The notes beneath the pieces were generated by a model. It was not told where the DNA came from. It saw only the letters and a program-made list of their open reading frames with translations, and did not search any database. 34,608 bases of DNA from assembly GCA_024401455.1 (NCBI GenBank), contig JAKSLA010000032.1, forward strand, positions 1-34,608, given 5' to 3'. A program made the translations under genes and the position numbers. Source of the stretch: Paludibacteraceae bacterium. GTDB taxonomy: Bacteria; Bacteroidota; Bacteroidia; Bacteroidales; Paludibacteraceae. Positions 16,601 to 22,666 of the stretch are shown piece after piece; the stretch's first letter is position 1; every line of letters starts with the position of its first letter.

Positions 16601-19600
16601 GGTGAATGGTGTTCATTCGGAAGATGTCGGCCTTTCCGACAAATTTCATGGAGCGAGGCCCTTTCTTGCACCAGTTTTCGATTGCTGCCACCTTGGGAAA
16701 CTCCTTCTGTGAAGAGAGATCGTCCACGTTTTTCTTATCACCGAGATGTCCGAAATCTTTTACAAAGAGGTTATAGTTCTGGTCAAAATTTTTTCTGAGG
16801 TCGACTTGTGATGGGTCGTCAGTCTCATACGCCTTCAAGAGTGCGTTCATCGAATCCTTTATTTTATTAAAGGCGTCGATCTTTTTTTGCAGTTTTTCAT
16901 CTATTACCGTAGGGTTGTTGGATTGACTTTCCACATTTTCGGGAGCTGCCGTGCTTTCGATACGGATTTCCTTCTGCTTGTGGGAAGCCTTGTACTGTTC
17001 GACGATTGTGTTGACACGTTGCTGCACCTCACGTCCGATTTCTTCAGGTGTGAGTGTTGAATCGTAGATAGGCTGGTATTTTCGGTTGATGAAACCTTTC
17101 TGTTCGGTACCGATGATATTTTCGGGATGTTGGACAAAGTATTCGTTGATGTCGATGGTTTTTCCATCTCCGTATCCTTCATAATAGGGGTTGTCCTTTT
17201 CCTGAGTATTCACGAACTGAAGATGCTGTTCGTGTTTTTCTCCGTCGTTGAACTTGCGGAAAAACAGTATGTCGCTCTGAACGTCGGCATTGGCGAAGGC
17301 GTTCATCGGCAGACGTACACCTCCGACAAATTCTGCCTGGCTTGCCAGGAGCTGACGTGTAGAAGTATGGTGTTTGGCATCGAGGAACTGCGAGGTAGTG
17401 AGCACCGCCATCACACCGCCACTATTGAGGTTTTCCAACATTTTGGCAGGGTAATAGGAAGTGAGTTGTGAGGCAGCCGCCTTGAACTGTGGTTGTTGCA
17501 TTCGTCCTTCCCTTACCCATTCGCTATCGGTTACCTTGATGGTAGAGAAGGGTTGGTTTGTGATGATGGCATCAGCCTTGTTGTGTTTTGAATAGTCTTC
17601 ATAGCCTGTGTTGATAGTTCTAGCGTCGGGGTGCATCTGTGAAGCAATCATCGCAGTGAGTGTATCTATCTCCACCATGTGGAGTGAGGACTTACCCGCC
17701 AGGTTCTTTGGCATGTTGCTGAAGAAACGTCCGTTACCTGAAGAAGGATCGAGGATAGATCCGCCTTTGAATCCGAGCTGTTCGAGACAGTTCCACATTG
17801 GTCGGACAATATGCTGGTCGGTGTAGAAAGCCGTGAGCATAGAGTCTTGCAGGCTGCGTCTTATTCTTTTTGAAATGACGGGAGAAGTCAATCCGAACTT
17901 CTTGAGGTCTTCGGGGGTAAGCGAACCTGATGCTTTTTCTATATGGTCACAAGCTTCTTTTACGGCCTTGTAGCGTTGTCTGTCGGTTTCACCCATACGG
18001 TTGACAAAGAAGCTGTCGTCGGTGACGAAGTCTATCTTAGTATTGCCGAATCCGGTATATTTGGCGAGGGTGTCTTGTTCTTCCTGGGTTGCTTGCCTAT
18101 TTTGTTCTAAAATGGAAGCGAGAACCTCCAAAGCCTTGATATTGGTGTCAAGAGCTTCAGCGGTTCCCGCTTTTGGTATGTCAACAGGGTGTTCAGTGGC
18201 GAACCAAGAATTTTGGTTCTTGATTACGTCTTCTTTCTTATTTAATACTGGCTGAACTCTTCCATTATCATTTCCATCACTTCCATTCTGGCTTGGTCGA
18301 GGCTGTTGTACCTTTCCTGAAGGTTGTATTCCATCGTTGAGTAATGCAGATCCTGGTCGAGCAGGTACTGTAGAGTCATTTCCGTTTTGGCTCTTGCTGG
18401 GTTGCACTCCATTGCTGTCTGCTTGATCATCAGACCCCATTCCGGAAGTGTCACCTCGTCGATTATCGTTTCCATCATTTCCCTGGCTTCTTCCTTGTCC
18501 TCTTCTGTCTTGTTGGGATCCACCAATGTGAAGTGTTCTTTCAGAAGCGTCTTGTCTGTCCTGCGAAGCACGTTCTTCATCGTTCTCTGAATTTCTTCCA
18601 GAGGTTCGTCTTGCATGTCCTCCATCAGCATCTGGCACATTTGATTGATCTGCTCGGGTGTCATGTACATTCTTATCACCGGACAAAGGAGTTCGATTTC
18701 GTCCTTCATCATTTTGACGTTCTGAGCTATTTTTTGGTTGTTTTCCTGTTCCATGGTTATATGCGTTAGAGATAGTTGTTGATACTGTGACCGGTTCCTT
18801 AATCTCTGGGAAGAGTTCAAGTTGAACGGGCTGTTTGCTTGAATTATCGTTTTCTTTTTGTGTGTTGTCATCCTTGGCAATTGCCTTGTTGGCCTCTGCC
18901 CTATCGTCGTCTGAAGAAGGTTTGTCGGAATCAGCACGGTCTTGTTGCGAGTGTTGTGATTGTGCTGGATTTGGGTTCTGCTTGTTGTCGGATTCCGCCT
19001 GCTTTATCTGCGTGTTGACGTCATTGTCATAACGCATGTTTACAACATTGTTGTTGTAAGTGTCGCTGACAGTCTTGTTTTTGTTGTCTTCTGCAAAGTT
19101 GACGAAATCGGTGATGGTGTTGAAAGAGAAGTCTTTTGTTTCAAGTCCGTTAAGGGAAGCGACCTTTTTTGTATTCCACACTCCATTCTGCCTGATGTCT
19201 TGAACCTGCGTGAGTTTTGGTGTGCGGAAGCTGTCGCTATTCTTGCTGAAATAAGCAAGAATAGGCGAGTTGCCGTCGGCTTCCGGGTTTTGACGGAACA
19301 CATGGAACAAGTCGTCAGATGCCTTGTCCTTTCTTAAAATAAGGTCGGTGAAAGGGATTCGAGTGTTGTGAAGTTTTTCCTTAGCGGTAGCGAGAAGGAA
19401 GAATTCACGTGCGAAAGTCTTGGCTTTCTGTTCGTCCTTGAAGGCATAGTATTGTCCGCCATCAGAACCATCTTCCAACTTGTGCTTTTTCACATAAAGG
19501 CCGTCAAGTTGCTGGACCAACGGGATGAGTCTCTTTCTGAAAACATCATCGGAGACGCTGATGTTTTTTTTAGAGATGTTGAAAGTCCCGTCCCCGACGA

Positions 19601-19652
19601 AAAAAAGGTTTTCAAAAGTGGTGTCGAAATTGGTGTCTTGAATAGTCTGCAT
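10689..19652 (-). CDS. giant DNA adenine methyltransferase / SNF2-type helicase (2987 aa)
   Basis: Domains in order: an N-terminal region (1-210); a Ser/Asn/Asp/Gln-rich linker (about 215-480) carrying a clamp-binding-like Q277-L-E-L-F; an N6-adenine methyltransferase domain; a superfamily 2 helicase; and a long C-terminal region of unknown fold. The methyltransferase has motif I D635-P-S-S-G-N-G-R-F and motif IV N699-Q-P-F. The helicase has L-R-P-H-Q, Walker A G1309-F-G-K-T, D1466-E-S-H, A1518-T-G-T-P, and Q1887-R-T-G-R-G-V-R-Q-G. This is the architecture of large phage/plasmid proteins such as the antirestriction DarB of phage P1 and relatives on Bacteroides elements. ATP-driven translocation coupled to modification of incoming DNA is inferred. 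Third gene in an operon, 3 nt after the 178-aa gene. Motif IV is altered (NQPF for the usual NPPF/Y). Confidence 0.88.
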   Translation of the reverse strand: MQTIQDTNFDTTFENLFFVGDGTFNISKKNISVSDDVFRKRLIPLVQQLDGLYVKKHKLEDGSDGGQYYAFKDEQKAKTFAREFFLLATAKEKLHNTRIPFTDLILRKDKASDDLFHVFRQNPEADGNSPILAYFSKNSDSFRTPKLTQVQDIRQNGVWNTKKVASLNGLETKDFSFNTITDFVNFAEDNKNKTVSDTYNNNVVNMRYDNDVNTQIKQAESDNKQNPNPAQSQHSQQDRADSDKPSSDDDRAEANKAIAKDDNTQKENDNSSKQPVQLELFPEIKEPVTVSTTISNAYNHGTGKQPKNSSERQNDEGRNRTPLSGDKNVHDTRADQSNVPDADGGHARRTSGRNSENDEERASQDRQDASERTLHIGGSQQDRRGQGRSQGNDGNDNRRGDTSGMGSDDQADSNGVQPSKSQNGNDSTVPARPGSALLNDGIQPSGKVQQPRPSQNGSDGNDNGRVQPVLNKKEDVIKNQNSWFATEHPVDIPKAGTAEALDTNIKALEVLASILEQNRQATQEEQDTLAKYTGFGNTKIDFVTDDSFFVNRMGETDRQRYKAVKEACDHIEKASGSLTPEDLKKFGLTSPVISKRIRRSLQDSMLTAFYTDQHIVRPMWNCLEQLGFKGGSILDPSSGNGRFFSNMPKNLAGKSSLHMVEIDTLTAMIASQMHPDARTINTGYEDYSKHNKADAIITNQPFSTIKVTDSEWVREGRMQQPQFKAAASQLTSYYPAKMLENLNSGGVMAVLTTSQFLDAKHHTSTRQLLASQAEFVGGVRLPMNAFANADVQSDILFFRKFNDGEKHEQHLQFVNTQEKDNPYYEGYGDGKTIDINEYFVQHPENIIGTEQKGFINRKYQPIYDSTLTPEEIGREVQQRVNTIVEQYKASHKQKEIRIESTAAPENVESQSNNPTVIDEKLQKKIDAFNKIKDSMNALLKAYETDDPSQVDLRKNFDQNYNLFVKDFGHLGDKKNVDDLSSQKEFPKVAAIENWCKKGPRSMKFVGKADIFRMNTIHPVAKDVTSDNPQDIINHSFHKHNKIVPELLEQKLGPDWILKTKGLIFLNPESKQYEPANYYLGGDVKTKLEVARAMAANDDAYSENVQALEAVQPKHIPINDISINFGANFVRPDIYAEYIKEMVFHNKGISDSNFRLSYNGSSIATSAYDIVLSEYLKKDETLCFGQGYCEKNASDIIEAALQDKHITINYPKKDKDDPTVQDVNSTLAANAKIDEIRNGFLAWLSRPQNHHHAEEIESVYNNLYNRTVPIKYDANFVEPVGCTLQLRPHQKSAVARILTGDDTLVDHPVGFGKTAVLISGIQEQHRLGLAQKSLLLCMKANVKQIAQEYQKMYPNANILFPKESDFKKENRNALLNKIKTNQYDCVILTHDQYGKLEHSKEIQEKLLTDKLNEYVSAIEANPEKNSPTLKQLTKKRQKIEQDLKQLEAQPHDPLAFEELGFDKLFIDESHQFKNLAFVTNHNKVAGLGSPEGSQKATKLLMGVRHIQQVNGGDKGVVFATGTPVTNSLVEVYNIMQFLKPSLLKEHNHQSFDAWAAQYAKKTEELEVQPSMAIKRVDRFREFVNIPELQNDYKSFADVPDPSAVEIKKPLENRVAITVPSGGDTHMQILRELKQVTETGNSTFLGVSLSQEKISAKSLIATSLGAKEAVSSRFLGIEPDEPESDKATAIARNVADIFKKTDEHKGVQLIFSEIVGPGKAEVYDDSEDGEKKMKADAIINWKFENFKEKYSKEDKEKCIADLAAAGINISKNFLKDHWSDDQDRNLDEDSRVSKIAGLATKGAEEKPYNLFSDIKNQLVNKYGIPEDQIVSIRDFSPTKRKEIFDKANNGEIRVIMGSTQTLGTGVNVQSHVVAMHHPDVPWTPASFEQRTGRGVRQGNEVAQFYGNKVDNIVYLKEKSADAKKYNLLAIKQGFISSFKDGSNTQRVVDTKEQSADSFFKDCLDETLGNPLFVERRKLTDTLSVLNSEKAAFESQSLTLSSRLAEQTSLVSYNRQNESKWKTEAEYLASSAPQKVDDKFPIDMNVNGVHYDSAKTAGDAIFRSTASNNKTVVEAYGYRFDIVPSVLNPLTDRDIKVIGRTGQLPENANALSLADLSKDLVGKFSFTTPANTDKDASKQSYVHIALAIRGMANDIEGMPAHFQKLKVQGQQQVAQLNSELQAREIFPKQDEITKIEARIREIDQQLDGESSLDLKNWNKLSSAWNSKNAAEMNALNTEQEILNASSKLFDKYIDLAHEESVSRNSLDMQKYPLNTFDNVGKNNKTVELAGPLVIDEERIRAILPPAFLKISTIEHQNRVVESLKESFISQAITDIVRPLKEKGENPHVALLDSPDTHARDVATDSARKQNEIFDSINIYSPVLLVSGSNLIDTATANRDLNFDFYQVKTSFHQFVANEFTNQFGKESFNLNPTELISKFEAQSALSSVVRDSFRDLIPESEKGKSVFPDNVSFTIIDSSQRVSNELLFENNSYIRDFKVTSKDLQDLVVGRELDSSEQVKSVDGEYLKKLDNLTNIYKEFRDKPQNADVNLDIQGIRDFTSSFEKMASAFEQNEYINNAMSGKEDNNRQAMPTNSAEMFNLLTSSLADLAKRNPDDPNIHLLASNTDGRIIPDPYHYANSAEVFDGYNLKVTIAKEQVKGSIDQQIWNYPSPAESRQYDEFVSELSRKGISYHSQLMDPKEKLERINNVSSSCNMQIADAKLYRDYSIYTRSSPAPMRLDISVKAVGETFDNGTTVLNKPEDFNKRMPDSLVGVYKIKGAEDTNHLQVYPIAAHPTHDANGNEIELVATASFNVKRASGDVVRVSPNLIEKQGDGIALDLHKSNNYVATNKITAADSENLLTHSQIDHTISFTSPSNVTHNVILYKDEGGQFGSPKRIKAYDPSSLELNQKMKQALGEDGEKQLRSGKCVEVKTGSETVNLVLNPQQNCVKAYDKPIVFAHNEETKSSNTKQLSETPEVEQEQRGPKHKM

Positions 19653-19655
19653 GAG

Positions 19656-20192
19656 TTAGTCCAGTTGATAATTAGTCACTTTGAATTCATCCATACTTAT
19701 GATAACGCTGGAAGCGTCGATTTCCTTGTCGAAAAGTTCTGCCTGTCTTTTCATGACTTGCAGGTTGATTTCGATGTTTTCCTTTATGAAGGCTGTAAGT
19801 TCTTCGCTATTGTGGTTCTGAGCGTATTCCGAGCATTCAGTGATCATGCTTCTGATTGTTTGTGTGAACTTGTAGCAGTCGTTTAGTGTGATGCCCCAGT
19901 TCTCCAGGTGGCCGAGCAAATAGTGTGTGTAATATGGGTTGTCTTCCACGTCGCCGTTTTCAATGGCTGACTCAAATTCGTCTTTCATGTCAACCCTTTC
20001 GTCGGCAGGTTCTGAAGACAACTCGTAAACGTAGTTGATCTCGTCCATCGCCGTTTTGGAAGAGAAGAACTTTATGTAGGCGTCTTCTTGTGAAAGTTCC
20101 TTGATTTTGTTGTTGTATGCGTTCATCGTTTCAGTCAGTTTCTGATTGAGAGTTGTGAACTTGTCGATAGCTTGTTGAACTGTTGTAATCAT
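19656..20192 (-). CDS. hypothetical protein (178 aa) in the methyltransferase operon
   Basis: This is an acidic, largely helical 178-residue protein, M-I-T-T-V-Q-Q-A-I-D-K-F-T-T-L-N-Q-K-L-T-E-T. No recognized motif, no membrane segment and no cysteine pairs suggesting a metal site. It lies 4 nt after the upstream gene and 3 nt before the giant gene, so it is surely co-transcribed and probably works with the methyltransferase/helicase, perhaps as an accessory subunit. Function unknown. Confidence 0.75.
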   Translation of the reverse strand: MITTVQQAIDKFTTLNQKLTETMNAYNNKIKELSQEDAYIKFFSSKTAMDEINYVYELSSEPADERVDMKDEFESAIENGDVEDNPYYTHYLLGHLENWGITLNDCYKFTQTIRSMITECSEYAQNHNSEELTAFIKENIEINLQVMKRQAELFDKEIDASSVIISMDEFKVTNYQLD

Positions 20193-20196
20193 GATT

Positions 20197-22209
20197 TTAT
20201 CTTATTTTTCTTTTTGTTTTTGTTGATTCAGTATAAGAGTCGTTGTCTTCGGTAACAGACTTTTGCTTTGAGATTGATTCTGATGGTGCGTCGTCGTTTT
20301 TATTTTGTCCGGATTTGAGGGCAGCATCCTTATCATCCTTTACGGCGTCGGCCCTTTGTCCGTAATTGTTGTTTCGGACTTGTATTTCAAACCTTTTGTC
20401 TATATGGAATGCTGGCTTTTCTTTGAGTTTTTCCACTGCATTCTCCATAGGATTGAGTTTGATCCATCCGGTGAACTTCTGCCCTTTCCTGTCGGTGAGG
20501 TTGTCAACGTGAACCGCCTTTCCTTGTTTGAGGTGCTTAACCTGTTCCTCGTCGAGCTGTTCTTTGATGGCCTTTCCGATTTTCATTTTCGCTGGATCAA
20601 GAAGGAAGAACTTGTTGACCTGTCGGTCGAGAATGAGCAACATATCTTTTGTGGTTCCGTTTTTTTGCTTGATTGGAATAAGATGGTTGAGTTGTCCATG
20701 CTCAATAAGGTTGGCTTTGTCTTCCTTTGAGAACTTATAATCTGTACGGCCTTTCAGTTCTTTGAGAGACGGTTTTTCCTGTCTTTCGTCAGCTATGAAC
20801 TGTGGTCGGTTGGAAATGGGGTTGAGTTCGATTCTAAGACGGAATGTCTTTTCGTTGCCCTTGTCGTCTGTAGCCTTGAAAAGTCCTGTGGGCTTGTTGT
20901 TGACCAGATTGTCGAGGTCTTTTTCAGACAGGTCTTGCTTGGTCATTCCATACCTTTCTTTAAGGTCGTCCCAAGGTATGAGGTCGAGTTTGCTTTGTGG
21001 CTTGTAAGTTGCTGCAACGTCATTGGCTTGAGATTGTTTTTGAGACTGTGCGTAAGTGTCATTATTGATATACTTGTCGAAGAAGTTACCTCCTAGTTTT
21101 TCGTTTACGCTACAGTTTTTGATGATGGCGGATAAAACCTTGTCTCTCTTATCATCTGTGCTGATATAGTTGTGAAGTTCGTTGGCATATTTGACGGGTT
21201 TACCCGTAGCCTGGCTTATTGCGTCGATCAACTCCTGCCTGTTGAGGTGCATAAGCATCATTGAAGAGGTCTTGCGCTGTTCTTCAGGGAGGTTGGCTTC
21301 TGCCTCGATCTGCTTGCCAAGATCTTTTGTCTCATCCATGTCCCTTTGCTTGACAGCTTCTTCGCCTGACATGATACGGATTATGTCCTTACCGTCCTTG
21401 TCGTGAGCAAGAAATATGATTGCTGATTTGTTTTCCTCAGCACTCTCTTTTTCTCCTTCCTTTTTCCCTTCATTAGTCTTTTCGTCTGTGGTGGTCTTGC
21501 CATCAATATTGTCGAGCTTGAATTTGTTTTCTTCCGTTTGAATTTGGTTCTTGATGGAAGTTTCAGCATTGGTTGATGCCTTGCTAACCTGCGATTGGTA
21601 ATGTGCAGAGTGAAGGAAAACCTCAAACAGGTCAAGTACCGGATTTGACTGTTTTTGCTGCTCCGAATTGAGATTTTGGACGGCTTTGTCTTTGGCTTCG
21701 TCTATTCTTTCCACATTGATTTTAAAACGAATAGTATCAAGAAGCTGTTTCTGTTTGTTCAGTTCGTCGATTGTGGCGTCAATTTTATTCTGTTCTGGTT
21801 TGATGGAGTCATTGTCGGCGATAAGCTGTGACTTTATTTCCTTCTTGTTTTCGTATTGTGAGACAAGGAGGTCGTAATCCTTGACAAGGGGATTTTTATG
21901 ATCGTTCATATCAATCCCCTTCTGTTTGAATGCCGCTTCCTTCTTTTCTATTTTATCCCGAAGCTCTGGAAGTTCGTCGTCGAGGTCGTTAAGATCGTTG
22001 TCATTGTCCTTTTTGGAATCCTCCAATTGGGTTTTCTTTTGGTTCAACTTTTCGATTTCCCTGTCGATTTCATCAATCTTTTGCAGAATGAAAACATTCT
22101 TTTCGCCAGGAGGGAGTAAATTCAATTTGTCTTTGTCGGATTGTTGAATACCTATCTTTTTCTCTTCCAAAGGAGAAACTTCGTCAATATTTTGATATGT
22201 ATCAGACAT
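20197..22209 (-). CDS. coiled-coil protein with DUF4099/DUF3945-like repeats (670 aa)
   Basis: Residues about 35-180 are a long charged coiled coil (E-I-E-K-L-N-Q-K-K-T-Q-L-E-D). A polar linker follows. The C-terminal half shows the pattern of Bacteroidetes mobile-element DUF4099/DUF3945 proteins: Y-G-M-T-K-Q-D-L-S-E-K-D-L-D-N-L, then K-F-S-K-E-D-K-A-N-L-I-E-H-G-Q-L-N-H-L-I-P-I, then L-D-E-E-Q-V-K-H-L-K-Q-G-K-A-V-H-V. It ends in a basic Ser/Lys-rich tail. Biochemical role unknown; these domains recur in conjugative-element gene clusters. First gene of the four-gene operon; its ATG (22209) lies 18 nt after a TAAATTTG -7 box. Confidence 0.78.
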   Translation of the reverse strand: MSDTYQNIDEVSPLEEKKIGIQQSDKDKLNLLPPGEKNVFILQKIDEIDREIEKLNQKKTQLEDSKKDNDNDLNDLDDELPELRDKIEKKEAAFKQKGIDMNDHKNPLVKDYDLLVSQYENKKEIKSQLIADNDSIKPEQNKIDATIDELNKQKQLLDTIRFKINVERIDEAKDKAVQNLNSEQQKQSNPVLDLFEVFLHSAHYQSQVSKASTNAETSIKNQIQTEENKFKLDNIDGKTTTDEKTNEGKKEGEKESAEENKSAIIFLAHDKDGKDIIRIMSGEEAVKQRDMDETKDLGKQIEAEANLPEEQRKTSSMMLMHLNRQELIDAISQATGKPVKYANELHNYISTDDKRDKVLSAIIKNCSVNEKLGGNFFDKYINNDTYAQSQKQSQANDVAATYKPQSKLDLIPWDDLKERYGMTKQDLSEKDLDNLVNNKPTGLFKATDDKGNEKTFRLRIELNPISNRPQFIADERQEKPSLKELKGRTDYKFSKEDKANLIEHGQLNHLIPIKQKNGTTKDMLLILDRQVNKFFLLDPAKMKIGKAIKEQLDEEQVKHLKQGKAVHVDNLTDRKGQKFTGWIKLNPMENAVEKLKEKPAFHIDKRFEIQVRNNNYGQRADAVKDDKDAALKSGQNKNDDAPSESISKQKSVTEDNDSYTESTKTKRKIR

Positions 22210-22227
22210 GGTTAATTTATTTTTTTA

Positions 22228-22235
22228 CAAATTTA
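22228..22235 (-). promoter_or_regulatory. -7 box for the four-gene operon
   Basis: TAAATTTG on the minus strand matches TAnnTTTG and lies 18 nt from the ATG of the 670-aa gene. No clear TTTG -33 box is visible at about 20 nt upstream. It would drive about 14.6 kb of mRNA. Confidence 0.5.
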
Positions 22236-22265
22236 CGAGTTAGAAAATAGAATGTTAAGAGTACA

Positions 22266-22281
22266 GTAGGCGATGACCTAC
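22266..22281. repeat. hairpin GTAGG-CGATGA-CCTAC (orientation 1)
   Basis: It lies 10 nt beyond the stop of the HTH gene. The 16-bp palindrome is the exact reverse complement of the one at 25624-25639, yet both are followed on the plus strand by AGAAATGAAA. The core GGCGAT-RR-CC resembles the core of the ACCGGC-GATA-GCCGGT repeat. Confidence 0.7.
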
Positions 22282-22291
22282 AGAAATGAAA

Positions 22292-22666
22292 CTAAGTTTC
22301 AATGGCACATACGATTTCAGAAAATTGCGTGAGGTTTTTGGACCTTTTATTGATTATCTTATCCTTTATCACCTTTTCCCAATTGGGTATGTCATCGAAC
22401 ATATCCTGCATATCGACACCAAGTGTTTGAAGTTTGCAGATCATTTTTATGTATGTGATTCCGACTACCTGTTTCCCTGACTCTACCTTCTTATATTGGT
22501 CGTAGTTCATGTGAAAGAAGTTGTTACACATGTTTTTTTTTGTGAGTGCCCTGCAATATGGGTTGACTCCCAGAACGGAACCGAGGACTTCTCTGATATA
22601 TGCGAGCCGCTGTCCGAAACGGACTGCATCAGGGTCCTTTTCATGCTGCGAATAAACCTTACTCAT
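22292..22666 (-). CDS. HTH (XRE-like) protein downstream of the coupling protein
   Basis: This 124-residue protein has a helix-turn-helix region (about 16-75): F-G-Q-R-L-A-Y-I-R-E-V-L-G, then N-Y-D-Q-Y-K-K-V-E-S-G-K-Q-V-V-G-I-T-Y-I-K-M-I-C-K-L-Q-T-L-G-V-D. The Y-x-x-x-E-S-G-K pattern is typical of XRE/Cro-type repressors. An insertion (V-N-P-Y-C-R-A-L-T-K-K-N-M-C-N-N-F-F-H) separates the first two helices, which is longer than usual. Its start overlaps the end of the coupling-protein gene by 8 nt, so it is translationally coupled to it and may regulate transfer or the large operon just downstream. Target unknown. Confidence 0.7.
   Translation of the reverse strand: MSKVYSQHEKDPDAVRFGQRLAYIREVLGSVLGVNPYCRALTKKNMCNNFFHMNYDQYKKVESGKQVVGITYIKMICKLQTLGVDMQDMFDDIPNWEKVIKDKIINKRSKNLTQFSEIVCAIET

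Noticed and set aside
10689-19652. Many long open frames on the plus strand and in other minus frames across the giant gene (e.g. 14052-14711, 18242-18937)
   Set aside because: They are shadows of a strongly coding minus frame with clear methyltransferase and helicase motifs; none has family features or a promoter.
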